Position numbers and translations under genes: made by a program. Shown piece after piece: positions 1 through 8,029 of a DNA stretch of 64,000 nucleotides. The stretch covers positions 1 to 64,000 of the forward strand of contig CAZPEP010000068.1 in assembly GCA_964585685.1 (NCBI GenBank), in the 5' to 3' direction. A model generated the notes under the pieces. It did not search any database. It was not told the DNA's origin and saw nothing but the letters and a program-made list of their open reading frames with translations. Each line of letters begins with the position of its first letter. Within the stretch, counting starts at the first letter, position 1. The stretch is from JALHVH01 sp964585685. Lineage in GTDB: Bacteria; Acidobacteriota; Aminicenantia; Aminicenantales; Saccharicenantaceae.

Positions 1-309
1 CGTCGCGACGGCGACCTCGGGATGGAAATGGAGGAAGTTCACGTAGAAGAAGAGGACCTCGACGCGGTCCGCGATGATGTCGATCTCGGCCCCGAGGACG
101 GTCTCCTGGCGGGTCCTCCGGGCCAGGGCGCCGTCCAGGACGTCCCCCAGCCAGTGGATGCCGAGTCCGATGAAGTTCGCCGTCGGGTCGCCGCGGACCG
201 CCGCCAGGACAAAGAAGACGAGCGACCCGCCGAGCCGCAGGAGCGTCACGATGTTGGCCGCGCTGAAAGCGCTCCCCGGGTCCCGGGGCCCGAACAGGCG
301 TCCCGTCAT
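1..309 (-). CDS. CDP-alcohol phosphatidyltransferase, partial (N-terminal part)
   Basis: Reading leftward from an ATG at 309, an open frame runs off the window edge. Around residues 59-82 it carries the family signature exactly: D-x2-D-G-x2-A-R-x8-G-x3-D-x3-D. A hydrophobic stretch at about residues 30-43 fits the first membrane helix. The family transfers a phospho-alcohol from a CDP-linked donor (phosphatidylglycerophosphate, phosphatidylinositol or phosphatidylserine synthesis) at the cytoplasmic membrane. A GGGAGG ribosome site lies about 9 bases before the ATG. The C-terminal half is missing, so the acceptor substrate cannot be assigned. Confidence 0.85.
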   Translation of the reverse strand, partial: MTGRLFGPRDPGSAFSAANIVTLLRLGGSLVFFVLAAVRGDPTANFIGLGIHWLGDVLDGALARRTRQETVLGAEIDIIADRVEVLFFYVNFLHFHPEVAVAT

Positions 310-489
310 CGCTCCCGTCCTCCCCGCCCGGTCTCCGGAAACCGCATCATGTGTCGAGGGTAACATATAACAAACCCCGCCTTTTCGTCAAAGCCGAGGG
401 CCTCCGGAGGTTTTTCGTTTGAAACCTCGGCGCGCTTCGGATAGAATACTTTCTCCGGCGACGTCCTGCCGGAGAGCAAGGTCGCGCGC

Positions 490-1455
490 ATGAGAGAGAT
501 GGCACAGGTCGTCGCGAGCAAGGGACGCCGATTCCTCCTGAGGGTCGAGTCCTCGGCCGTCGACGGCGATTACCAGAAGTACGAAGACCTGCGGAACGAA
601 ATCTGGGGTTTCCCCGAGGATCACCTGGCGGGCACGAGGAACCTTGCTTGCGAGAGTTTCCTCCACGATGGCACCAGTCTCTTCATCGGCGCCTTCGCCG
701 AGGACGGCGGCCGCTTTCCCCTGGACCTCGCTCACATGGCCGGATTCAGCTACGGTTTTGTCGGCATCCGGGACAAGGAGGCTGGCTTCGGGGACGCGGC
801 GAACCTCCGTTTCTATTCCCAGTACGCCGGCGTCCGGAAGGATTATCGATCCTTCGGCCTCGGCACCCTGATCAAAGAATTCCAGAAGGAGATCCTTCTG
901 GGCGTTTTCCGCCTCGATCAGGTCATCTGTACGTTCGACCCCCTGACCGGAGTTAACGCCCACAGGAACATCCACCACTTCGGGATGGAGGTGGTGGAGT
1001 ACCGGGAAACCGTCTATGGCGAGTTCGGCGGGAACCTCAATAGGACGGACGTGCCCTCGGACCGATTCCTGATGTCTTGGGATCTCCGGCGCGAGGTCCG
1101 TCGGCCCGACTGCGACCCGGGGATCATCGCCGACGCGAAACGGCGCGTCATCCGGGCCGGGACGCGGACGGTTGCCGCCCGGGGCGGGCCGGTCGGGGTC
1201 GAAGCCGTCCAGGACGTTAATCCCGACCTCGACGCGGCAGGCCTCTTCGTCCGGATCCCCCGGGATTTCTACCGGATGCTCCGGGAGACCGACGTGGACG
1301 ATCCCGATGTCCGGCGGATCCCGTTCGACTGGAGGATGGCGACAAGGCAGGCCTTCCAGACCCTCTTCCGACGGGGCTACGAGGTCGCGGATTTCCTGCG
1401 GGCCGGCGAGGGCCGCGCAGAGAACCTCTATCTCCTGAGGAAGAAGACCCCGTAA
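490..1455 (+). CDS. GNAT-superfamily acetyltransferase-like protein (COG3375-type)
   Basis: A 321-residue soluble protein. Residues about 15-200 look like the COG3375 predicted-acetyltransferase group: an early WGFPED-type segment, an acyl-CoA loop Y-R-x-F-G-L-G-T near residues 117-125, then FDPLTGVNAHRN near residue 150 and a YGEF...DR...W stretch. The last 110 residues are less conserved. The substrate is unknown; relatives are annotated only as predicted GNAT enzymes. An in-frame ATG three codons downstream is an alternative start. It stands alone between a leftward lipid-synthesis gene and a rightward dipeptidase, so context does not define its job. Confidence 0.7.
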   Translation: MREMAQVVASKGRRFLLRVESSAVDGDYQKYEDLRNEIWGFPEDHLAGTRNLACESFLHDGTSLFIGAFAEDGGRFPLDLAHMAGFSYGFVGIRDKEAGFGDAANLRFYSQYAGVRKDYRSFGLGTLIKEFQKEILLGVFRLDQVICTFDPLTGVNAHRNIHHFGMEVVEYRETVYGEFGGNLNRTDVPSDRFLMSWDLRREVRRPDCDPGIIADAKRRVIRAGTRTVAARGGPVGVEAVQDVNPDLDAAGLFVRIPRDFYRMLRETDVDDPDVRRIPFDWRMATRQAFQTLFRRGYEVADFLRAGEGRAENLYLLRKKTP

Positions 1456-1532
1456 CCCGCCCGTACACGGACTCTTCCCGTTACCCGGTGTGTTATAATC
1501 GCCAATTCATGGTTCTGGAAGGAGCGCTCCGG

Positions 1533-2810
1533 ATGCACAAAAAGTCAACCCCACGATTCGGTCACGTTCCGTCGGCCCTCGTCGTCGCCGGGTTCCTGAT
1601 CGTAATGACGGGATGCCGGGCGAAGCCCGAGGTCGTCGACCTCGCGGCGAAAGCCCGCGCGCTCCACCGCCGCATCCTGACCGTGGACACACATTGTGAC
1701 ACGGCCTTCAACCTCCTGCGGAAGGATTGGAGGATCGGGGACCGTCATGACCCGGCCCTCCGTTCGAGCGGCAAGATCGACCTCCCCCGGATGGCGGAGG
1801 GCGGCCTGGACGCAGAGTTCTTCGCCGCCTTCGTGGCGCAAGGTCTGCGGACCCCGGAGGGGAACGCCAAAGCCCGGAAAGAGGTTCTGGCGACGATCGA
1901 CGCCATCCACGGGATGGCCCGGGAATACCCGGGGCTCGTCGGCATCTCCCTGGCCCCCGACGACGCCTACCGACTGAAAAAGGCCGGCCGGCGCGCGGCC
2001 TATATCGGCATCGAGAACGGGCATGTTGTCGGCAACGACTTGGGGCTCCTCCGCGAATATTACGGCAGGGGCGCACGCTACGTCACCCTCTGCCACTCCC
2101 AAGACAACGATATATGCGACAGCTCGACCGACCGCGCGAATCCCCGTGACGACGGCCTGAGCGCGTTCGGCCGCGAGGTCGTCCGCGAGTGCAACAGACT
2201 CGGGATGCTGATCGACGTCTCCCACGCCTCGGACCGGTCATTCTTCGATGTCCTCGAAGCCTCCGTGGCCCCTGTCATCGCCTCGCACTCCTGTGCCCGC
2301 GCCCTCTGTGACAATCCCCGCAACCTCACCGATGATATGCTCCGGACCCTGGCGAAGAACGACGGCGTCATGCAGATGTGCTTCCTCTCGAACTACGTCC
2401 GGAAGCCCAGCCCCAACTCCGACCGCGAGAAGGCCCTCTGGGAGCTCGAGCAAAAGTACGAACGTCCCGGCGTGACCGACGACGAGGCCACCCGTCGGCA
2501 AGCACACACCGAATACGAGGCGATTCAGGCAAAATATCCCGCAGAGAAGGCGACGGTCAAGGACCTGGTGGATCATATCGATCACTTGGTCAAGGTCGTC
2601 GGCATCGACCACGTCGGGATCGGCACGGATTTCGACGGAGGCGGGGGGGTCGTTGGCTGTGACGACGTGAGCGGGATGGTCCATGTCACTGAGGAACTCC
2701 TCCGGCGCGGCCACTCCGAAAAGGACATCGCTGCGATCTGGAGCGGGAACTTCATGCGTGTCTTCCGGAAGGCCATCGAGGTGTCCGAGAGGCTCCGGTC
2801 CTCATTGTAA
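1533..2810 (+). CDS. Membrane dipeptidase, peptidase family M19, predicted lipoprotein
   Basis: A renal-dipeptidase-type zinc enzyme that should cleave dipeptides outside the cytoplasm. The metal-site landmarks are in family order: DTHCD (about residue 52), GIENGH (about 159), LCHS (about 186), DVSHASD (about 228), ASHS (about 250) and GTDFDG (about 364). The start at 1533 is preferred over 1488 because GGAAGGAG lies 10 bases upstream and the resulting N-terminus is a signal sequence ending in a lipobox-like M-T-G-C. Length (425 aa) is normal for M19. A TATAAT box at 1494-1499 suggests its own promoter, but I see no clear -35. Confidence 0.9.
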   Translation: MHKKSTPRFGHVPSALVVAGFLIVMTGCRAKPEVVDLAAKARALHRRILTVDTHCDTAFNLLRKDWRIGDRHDPALRSSGKIDLPRMAEGGLDAEFFAAFVAQGLRTPEGNAKARKEVLATIDAIHGMAREYPGLVGISLAPDDAYRLKKAGRRAAYIGIENGHVVGNDLGLLREYYGRGARYVTLCHSQDNDICDSSTDRANPRDDGLSAFGREVVRECNRLGMLIDVSHASDRSFFDVLEASVAPVIASHSCARALCDNPRNLTDDMLRTLAKNDGVMQMCFLSNYVRKPSPNSDREKALWELEQKYERPGVTDDEATRRQAHTEYEAIQAKYPAEKATVKDLVDHIDHLVKVVGIDHVGIGTDFDGGGGVVGCDDVSGMVHVTEELLRRGHSEKDIAAIWSGNFMRVFRKAIEVSERLRSSL

Positions 2811-2822
2811 AAATATTTTACA
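2806..2822. promoter_or_regulatory. Inverted repeat GTAAA-N5-TTTAC, candidate enhancer (UAS)
   Basis: TGTAAAAATATTTTACA has perfect 7-base arms and overlaps the stop codon of the dipeptidase gene. Its centre lies about 75 bases upstream of the start point predicted from the sigma-54 box at 2862. The same GTAAA-N5-TTTAC core recurs at 9461-9479 upstream of another sigma-54 box. This placement suits an NtrC-type activator site, but binding is an inference. Confidence 0.5.
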
Positions 2823-2861
2823 TCCTATCCCGTCTTTACCCCGGCGCCCCTCAGGGACGTC

Positions 2862-2878
2862 TTGGCATAAAGCTTGCT
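2862..2878 (+). promoter_or_regulatory. Sigma-54 (-24/-12) promoter of the binding-protein/kinase/regulator operon
   Basis: TTGGCATAAAGCTTGCT matches the RpoN consensus with GG at 2864-2865, GC at 2876-2877 and exactly 10 bases between. The predicted start point is about 2889, and the ATG is at 2903. A sigma-70 reading is also possible (TTGGCA, 18-base gap, TATAGT at 2885), so the two forms could coexist. Confidence 0.6.
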
Positions 2879-2902
2879 TTTCGGTTATAGTCAAGGTAAC
2901 CC

Positions 2903-4501
2903 ATGGGTAAACGTTCGGCACTCCCGCTGATCTTGATTATTGCCGTTGTCCTGACCGGCGCTCCGCTCCCGGAGACCGGGCAGGAAGCCCTCCCAGGCCA
3001 GCCCAAGCTGGGGGGGACGCTCAGGATCAAGCCGTTCGCCAAAGTCTTAAGGCCCGAGCTCGATCCGGCGAATCAGTCCCTATATTTTCTCCTCGAGCAA
3101 CTCTACGACGGCCTCGTCCGATTGGACAATAATTACAACATCGTGCCCTCCCTGGCGGAGTATTGGGTGATCTCCGGGGAAGGGAGGATATGCACGTTTA
3201 CCCTGAGGAAGGGCGTCCGGTTCCATCACGGTCGGGAAGTGACGGCCGACGACGTCAAGTTCTCATTGGAACGCCTGCTCCGGAAGGACATCGGCGTGCT
3301 CTACGCCCAATATTTTCTGTCCAAGGTCGTCGGGGCGGCGGCCTTCTGGGCAGGAAAGGCCGCTGAGGTCACGGGTTTCAGGGCCCGCGACCGGTACACC
3401 TTCGAGATCGAATGGAAGGACCCCTACGTCTCCGGGCTCTATCTCCTGAGCATGCCTTTCTGCAAGGTCCTGCCTCGGGACCTCGTGCAGTCCGAGGGCC
3501 GGAGCTTCTTCCGGAAGCCCTCGGGGACGGGCGCCTTCCGGTTCGGCAACTACTTGAGGGACTCTCAGCTCGATATCGTCGGCGTCCGCCTCGAGAGGAA
3601 CCCGGATTATTATGGCGAGGTCCCCTACCTGGACGCCGTCGAATACAGCATCCGGTTCACAGTCGACCAGTTCATGCGCAGGGAGGTCGATATCATCCCC
3701 CTGCAATCCGAGGACCTGGCCTCGGGCCGCTATCAGATCCTCGAGAACAATTCGCTCGAAATCTTTTTTTTGGGCATGTCCTGTCAGATACCGCCGTTGG
3801 ACAGGAAAGAGGTCCGGCAAGCCCTGGCCTTCGCCTTAGACAAGACGAAGCTTGCCCAGGCCGGGTATTCCGTCGCCTCCGTCCCCCAGGTCGTCCATAA
3901 TTATATCCCGGCCGATCTCCCGGGCTTCTTCCCGCAGGAAGGTCCGGAGCGGCCGAACCTGGAAAGGGCCGGCGCCTTGCTGGCGGAAGCCGGGTTCCCG
4001 GCCGGGAAGGGATTCCCCAAGCTTTCGCTCTGTTCCGTCCTGCCCAAGATGCGACTTGATCCCCGTTTCTATCAGGAGCTCCGGAGCCAACTCGCTGCCC
4101 TGGGGATCGGGCTGGAGATGAAGTACTTCCGGACGCTCGACGACCTCCGGGCCTACAGAAAGCCCCGGCTTTCCATCATCGATTGGCGGATGGATTTCCC
4201 GGACGCCGAGAACATCGTCCAACCGCTTTTCGCTTCCGACGCCGGCGTGAACCTGACGTTCATGGCCTATTCCAATCGTGCCTTGGACGGTTTCCTAGCG
4301 GCCTCCGAGGTCGAGGCCGGCTGGGAAAAGCGCACGGGCCTGTTCCGCCGGATGGAGAGCATCCTCTTCGAAGACGTCCCGGCCGTTCCGCTGTTCCAGC
4401 TCCGCTTAAGGATGTCCCTCCAGCCCTATGTCCGCGGCGCGGCGGCGCCGCTCCTGGCCTTCCATTTCCTGGACGTCCGGGAGATCTGGATCGACCGATG
4501 A
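2903..4501 (+). CDS. Extracellular solute-binding protein, family 5 (peptide/nickel type)
   Basis: A 532-residue protein with an N-terminal signal segment (residues 1-22) followed by the SBP_bac_5 fold. Its opening L-G-G-T-L-R is typical, as are LYDGLVRLD, PSLAEYW, FTLRKGVRFHHG and the ADDVKFSLERL helix. Such proteins bind peptides, opines or metal chelates outside the membrane and normally hand them to an ABC importer. No permease or ATPase gene is nearby. Ten bases after the stop comes a sensor kinase gene, so the protein may feed ligand information to that kinase. A sigma-54 box lies directly upstream. Confidence 0.88.
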   Translation: MGKRSALPLILIIAVVLTGAPLPETGQEALPGQPKLGGTLRIKPFAKVLRPELDPANQSLYFLLEQLYDGLVRLDNNYNIVPSLAEYWVISGEGRICTFTLRKGVRFHHGREVTADDVKFSLERLLRKDIGVLYAQYFLSKVVGAAAFWAGKAAEVTGFRARDRYTFEIEWKDPYVSGLYLLSMPFCKVLPRDLVQSEGRSFFRKPSGTGAFRFGNYLRDSQLDIVGVRLERNPDYYGEVPYLDAVEYSIRFTVDQFMRREVDIIPLQSEDLASGRYQILENNSLEIFFLGMSCQIPPLDRKEVRQALAFALDKTKLAQAGYSVASVPQVVHNYIPADLPGFFPQEGPERPNLERAGALLAEAGFPAGKGFPKLSLCSVLPKMRLDPRFYQELRSQLAALGIGLEMKYFRTLDDLRAYRKPRLSIIDWRMDFPDAENIVQPLFASDAGVNLTFMAYSNRALDGFLAASEVEAGWEKRTGLFRRMESILFEDVPAVPLFQLRLRMSLQPYVRGAAAPLLAFHFLDVREIWIDR

Positions 4502-4511
4502 GGCACGGGAC

Positions 4512-5969
4512 ATGACGCTGAAGCCGACCTTGTACATGCGCTTCCTCGCCTGGACGATGCTGCTCCTCGTGTTCCTCGTCGGGACCATCCTTTTCGTGAT
4601 TCAGAGGAAGGAGGTCCGGACGATCTTCGAGGAGACCAAGAACCGGGGGATACTGACCGCCCAGTATCTCGCGAACATGAACCTGAGGCCCCTGGTCCTG
4701 TGGGACGAAGAGACCCTCCGGATGAACATCGAAGGACAGGCCGATGACAAGCTCATCTTCATCGTCTTTTACGACCGGAACGGGAAGCCCCGGGCGGCCA
4801 ACCGCCTCGTCGCCGCGAACGACGAAATCACGTGCTGCAGCGGCCTCCTCGGCGAGGCGCGTCCCGACAGCGCCTCGATCCGGGCCCGGGAGATCCGCAT
4901 CCGGAACCGGAAGCTCAACATCCTCGAGATCGAGCTGCCCGTCTTTGTCACGGGGTCCCCGACCCGATGGGCCTCCATCAAGATCGGTTATTCCCTGGAG
5001 GACATGCGGGCCGACGTCCGCCGGACCCGGTGGGTCCTCATCCTGATTGGCCTTGGCGGCCTCCTCGTCGGTCTGGCGGGGTCTTCCCTCTTGGCGAAGA
5101 GGATTACCCGGCCCCTGAAGGAGCTCGTCGAGGGCACGATCCGGATCTCCCGGGGGGACTTCAGCCATCGGATCCGGCTGGCGTCGGCCGACGAACTCGG
5201 CGACCTGGCCCGGAGCTTCAACGAGATGACGGGCCGGCTCCTCGAGGCCCGGGAACACATGGAGGCTGTCCACCGGAAGCTCGTCCAAGCGGAGAAACTT
5301 GCCTCGATCGGGCGGCTCTCCGCGACCATCGCCCACGAGATCCGCAATCCCCTGACCTCCGTCAAGCTCAATATCCAGAGGATCGCGGAGAGCGAGCACC
5401 TCGACGCCATCGAGAGGGAACACCTCGATATCTGCCAGGAGGGGGTCGGCCAGATCGAGAAGTTCATCAAGGAGCTCCTCGAATTCACCCGTGTTCCGGC
5501 GCTCGCCCGCGAGATGTTTCCGATCGAGCAGGTCCTCGAGGAATCCCTCAAGATGCTCAAGGACGCGTTCCGCCAGAAACGGGTGACGGTGGAGAGGTCC
5601 TACGCCCAGGGGCTCCCGCCTGCGAACGTCGACGGGGACCGGCTGAGGCAGGTCTTCCTGAACCTCCTCCGCAACGCCTTCGAGGCCGTGGAGGAAGGGG
5701 GGCGGATCTCCGTCGCGCTCGGGTCCTCGGGGGGCACGGAGATGGGGGCGTACGTGATCAGGGTCTCCGATAGCGGCTGCGGCATCCCTGAGAAGGACTG
5801 GGAGAACATCTTCGAGCCCTTCTTCACGACCAAGTCCTCGGGGTTCGGGCTCGGCCTGGCCAACGCCCGAAAGATCGTCGAACTGCATGGCGGCTCCATC
5901 AGGGTCGCCAGGAAACGGGGAAAGGGGAGCACCTTCATTGTCACCCTGCCCCGAGAGGAGGGACAATGA
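4512..5969 (+). CDS. Sensor histidine kinase (NtrB/AtoS-like)
   Basis: A 485-residue membrane kinase. A first transmembrane helix (about 10-28) is followed by a roughly 145-residue extracytoplasmic sensor region and a second helix (about 174-196). HAMP follows, then the phosphoacceptor box H-E-I-R-N-P-L near residue 272, the N box (NLLRNA, about 384), G1 (DSGCGIPE, about 419) and G2 (GFGLGLA, about 443). All catalytic motifs are intact. The ATG at 4512 gives a sensible membrane N-terminus; an earlier in-frame start lies inside the upstream gene. The stop overlaps the regulator ATG by four bases (ATGA), so they form one two-component pair. Confidence 0.92.
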   Translation: MTLKPTLYMRFLAWTMLLLVFLVGTILFVIQRKEVRTIFEETKNRGILTAQYLANMNLRPLVLWDEETLRMNIEGQADDKLIFIVFYDRNGKPRAANRLVAANDEITCCSGLLGEARPDSASIRAREIRIRNRKLNILEIELPVFVTGSPTRWASIKIGYSLEDMRADVRRTRWVLILIGLGGLLVGLAGSSLLAKRITRPLKELVEGTIRISRGDFSHRIRLASADELGDLARSFNEMTGRLLEAREHMEAVHRKLVQAEKLASIGRLSATIAHEIRNPLTSVKLNIQRIAESEHLDAIEREHLDICQEGVGQIEKFIKELLEFTRVPALAREMFPIEQVLEESLKMLKDAFRQKRVTVERSYAQGLPPANVDGDRLRQVFLNLLRNAFEAVEEGGRISVALGSSGGTEMGAYVIRVSDSGCGIPEKDWENIFEPFFTTKSSGFGLGLANARKIVELHGGSIRVARKRGKGSTFIVTLPREEGQ

Positions 5970-7312
5970 GATCCATTCTTATCATCGAGGACGACGCGCT
6001 CGTCAGCCGGACCGTGGCCTCCCACCTCTCCCGGAAGGGGTTCGAGGTCTCGACCGCCGACGACGGGGAGAGCGGTATCGCCCGCTACCGGGAGGTCGGT
6101 CCCGACCTGGTGATCCTCGACATCCGGCTTCCCGACGCCAACGGCCTGGATGTCCTCAAGCGCCTCCGGGAGGAGCGGCGGCAGGCGGTCTTCCTCGTCA
6201 TGACGGCCTTCGACGACATGAAGACAACCGTCGAGGCCATCAAGGCCGGAGCCTTCGAGTATCTGGTGAAGCCGCTCGACTTCCTCGAGCTCGATCTGAC
6301 CATCGAAAAGGCCTTCCAGGTCCGCGCCCTGGAGGACAAGGTCAGCTACCTCGTGGAGGAGAAGCAGAAGGAATACACCATTGACAACCTCGTCGGCCGC
6401 TCGCCGCAGATGCGGGAGGTCTTCAAGCTGATCGGGTCGGTCGCCAGCACCCGGACCAACATCCTCATCCAGGGAGAGAGCGGCACCGGCAAAGAGCTCG
6501 TGGCCAAGGCCATCCATTACAACAGCCCCTTCAGCGACGAGCCGTTCATCGTCATCAACTGCTCGGCGATCCAGGACACTCTCCTCGAGAGCGAACTCTT
6601 CGGCCACGCCCGCGGGGCCTTCACGGACGCCTTCTCCGAGACCCGGGGCAAGTTCGAGATCGCGGGACGCGGGACGCTCTTCTTGGACGAGATCGGGGAC
6701 ATCTCCCCAAACCTTCAGTCCAAGCTCCTCCGGGTCATTGAGACGAGGGATTTCATGAAGGTTGGGGGGGAGCGGGTCCTCAAGACCGAGGCCCGGATCG
6801 TCGCGGCTACCAACCAGAACTTGTCGGCCCTCATCGAAAAGGGGCGGTTCCGCGAGGACCTGTTCTACCGGCTCAAGGTCGTCGAGATCGTCCTGCCGCC
6901 GCTCCGGGAACGGAAGGATGACATCCCCACGCTCGCGGCCTACCTCCTAGAAAAGATCAACCGGGAGCTGAGGAGGAACGTCCGCAAGGTCCCTGCGGAC
7001 GTCATGAAGGCCATCATGGACATGCCCTGGAAGGGCAACGTCCGGGAGCTCGAGAACGCCCTGACCCGGGCCGTCATCCTTGCCAAAGGGGACGTCATCC
7101 TCAAGGAGAACCTGCCCCTCGAGCCTTCCGAGAAGAGGACGTTCCCGCAGGAATTGGTCCCGCTCAAGGAGGTCGAGAAGGGGTACATCCGGCACGTCCT
7201 CGCCGCCACCCACGGGAGCAAGACCCGGACGAGCCAGATCCTCCAGATCAGTCGCCCGACCCTCGATAAAAAGATCAGGGAATACGGCTTGGAATTGCCC
7301 CCTCCCGCCTGA
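5966..7312 (+). CDS. Sigma-54-dependent response regulator (NtrC family)
   Basis: The 448 residues comprise a receiver (phosphoacceptor Asp about 52 in LVILDIRLPD), an AAA+ domain (Walker A GESGTGKE about 170; loop GAFTDA about 216, a common variant of GAFTGA; Walker B FLDEIGD) and a Fis-type helix-turn-helix at the end (SRPTLDKKIREYG). It should hydrolyse ATP to open sigma-54 promoters. It is translationally coupled to the kinase. Sigma-54 boxes at 2862, 7584 and 9539 are natural targets, including its own operon. Confidence 0.93.
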   Translation: MRSILIIEDDALVSRTVASHLSRKGFEVSTADDGESGIARYREVGPDLVILDIRLPDANGLDVLKRLREERRQAVFLVMTAFDDMKTTVEAIKAGAFEYLVKPLDFLELDLTIEKAFQVRALEDKVSYLVEEKQKEYTIDNLVGRSPQMREVFKLIGSVASTRTNILIQGESGTGKELVAKAIHYNSPFSDEPFIVINCSAIQDTLLESELFGHARGAFTDAFSETRGKFEIAGRGTLFLDEIGDISPNLQSKLLRVIETRDFMKVGGERVLKTEARIVAATNQNLSALIEKGRFREDLFYRLKVVEIVLPPLRERKDDIPTLAAYLLEKINRELRRNVRKVPADVMKAIMDMPWKGNVRELENALTRAVILAKGDVILKENLPLEPSEKRTFPQELVPLKEVEKGYIRHVLAATHGSKTRTSQILQISRPTLDKKIREYGLELPPPA

Positions 7313-7466
7313 TACGTTCGCGGCGCCAAACGCCGATTTGCAATTCTTTGCAAATCGGTGTTAAAGCGCCGCTCCGTATTAACCCTGATAATACCATGGG
7401 CTTCAGCCCGCCCTCATTCGCTTAGCGAATGAGGACTGCAAAGCCCTGGGAATCGAACGGGTTGAT
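7311..7466. repeat. Dispersed hairpin repeat, copy 1
   Basis: The tract starting TGATACGTTCGC just after the regulator gene and ending CGAACGGGTTGATCC is a diverged copy of 42902-43017. The shared order is TGATACGTTCGC, a stem-loop, AAAGCGC, a TATTAACCC-like box, a GGGCTTC-centred stem-loop, then CGAAyGGGTTGAT. This copy holds an 11-base stem (CCGATTTGCAA / TTGCAAATCGG) and an extra perfect 11-base inverted repeat at 7412-7434 that the other lacks. It is probably a REP/MITE-like intergenic element. Confidence 0.55.
7412..7434. promoter_or_regulatory. Perfect 11-base inverted repeat (operator- or terminator-like)
   Basis: CCTCATTCGCT and AGCGAATGAGG flank a single central T. It sits inside repeat copy 1, where the other copy has no counterpart, and about 190 bases upstream of the start point predicted for the sigma-54 box at 7584. 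It could be a regulator site or just part of the mobile repeat. No T-run follows. Confidence 0.4.
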
Positions 7467-7583
7467 CCTCCGGGCGGGAGGCTCCGTAAACCTTCTTGTC
7501 CGGGGTGTAAATTTTCCCTCCGCGGGCGACCCCCGCCGACCGTCGGGCGGAGGCGTCTTCCCCTGAACCCGGCGAATCCCCAA

Positions 7584-7600
7584 TTGGCATGAAATATGCT
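7584..7600 (+). promoter_or_regulatory. Sigma-54 (-24/-12) promoter of the stand-alone receiver
   Basis: TTGGCATGAAATATGCT has GG at 7586-7587, GC at 7598-7599 and 10 bases between. The predicted start point is about 7611. No sigma-70 -10 box fits this position, which makes the sigma-54 reading cleaner than at 2862. GTAAA half-sites occur upstream at about 7486 and 7507 without a full inverted partner. Confidence 0.6.
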
Positions 7601-7635
7601 TCATTTTCAGTGACAGGACAGTGAGAGACACCAAG

Positions 7636-8022
7636 ATGCTCGGTAAAAAGATCGTCATTGTCGACGACGACGAATCCATCCGGAAAACGTTCTTTCTCCT
7701 CCTCAGCCGGAAATACCGCGTCTACCTGGCCGCGGACGGCGACGAGGCCCTGGCCAGGTTCCGGAACGCCGGCGTGGACTTGATCATCGCCGACTACCGG
7801 CTCCCCGGGGGGAGCGGCCTGGACCTCATCGAAGAGCTCCGCCGGTCCGGATACCGGGGCGAAGTCATCATGGTCTCGGCGTTCCCGGACCTCATCCGAC
7901 TCGAGGACCTCCAGCGTCTGTCCATCAGCCAGTTCTTCGTCAAGCCGTTGGACCTCAACGTCTTCAACCGGTCCATAGACGCACTTCTCGAGATCCGGGA
8001 CTCGATGGAAAGGCGGGTTTGA
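7636..8022 (+). CDS. Stand-alone receiver-domain protein (CheY-like)
   Basis: A single response-regulator receiver without an output domain: acidic pair VDDDES at the start, phosphoacceptor Asp near residue 52 (IIADYRLPG), switch Ser in VSAFPD and conserved Lys in FVKPLD. It probably passes or buffers phosphoryl groups for the adjacent kinase/regulator pair. The ATG at 7636 is chosen because the predicted start point (about 7611) leaves it a 25-base leader; a GTG at 7621 would extend the protein by five residues. Neither start has a strong ribosome site. Confidence 0.85.
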   Translation: MLGKKIVIVDDDESIRKTFFLLLSRKYRVYLAADGDEALARFRNAGVDLIIADYRLPGGSGLDLIEELRRSGYRGEVIMVSAFPDLIRLEDLQRLSISQFFVKPLDLNVFNRSIDALLEIRDSMERRV

Positions 8023-8029
8023 GGGAGCG

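Noticed and set aside
4260..5966. A 568-codon open frame antisense to the histidine kinase
   Set aside because: A GC-rich shadow without motifs. The kinase and regulator on the plus strand are complete.
7412..7434. The 11-base inverted repeat as a rho-independent terminator of the NtrC gene
   Set aside because: No T-run follows on either strand, and it lies 100 bases after the stop inside a dispersed repeat.
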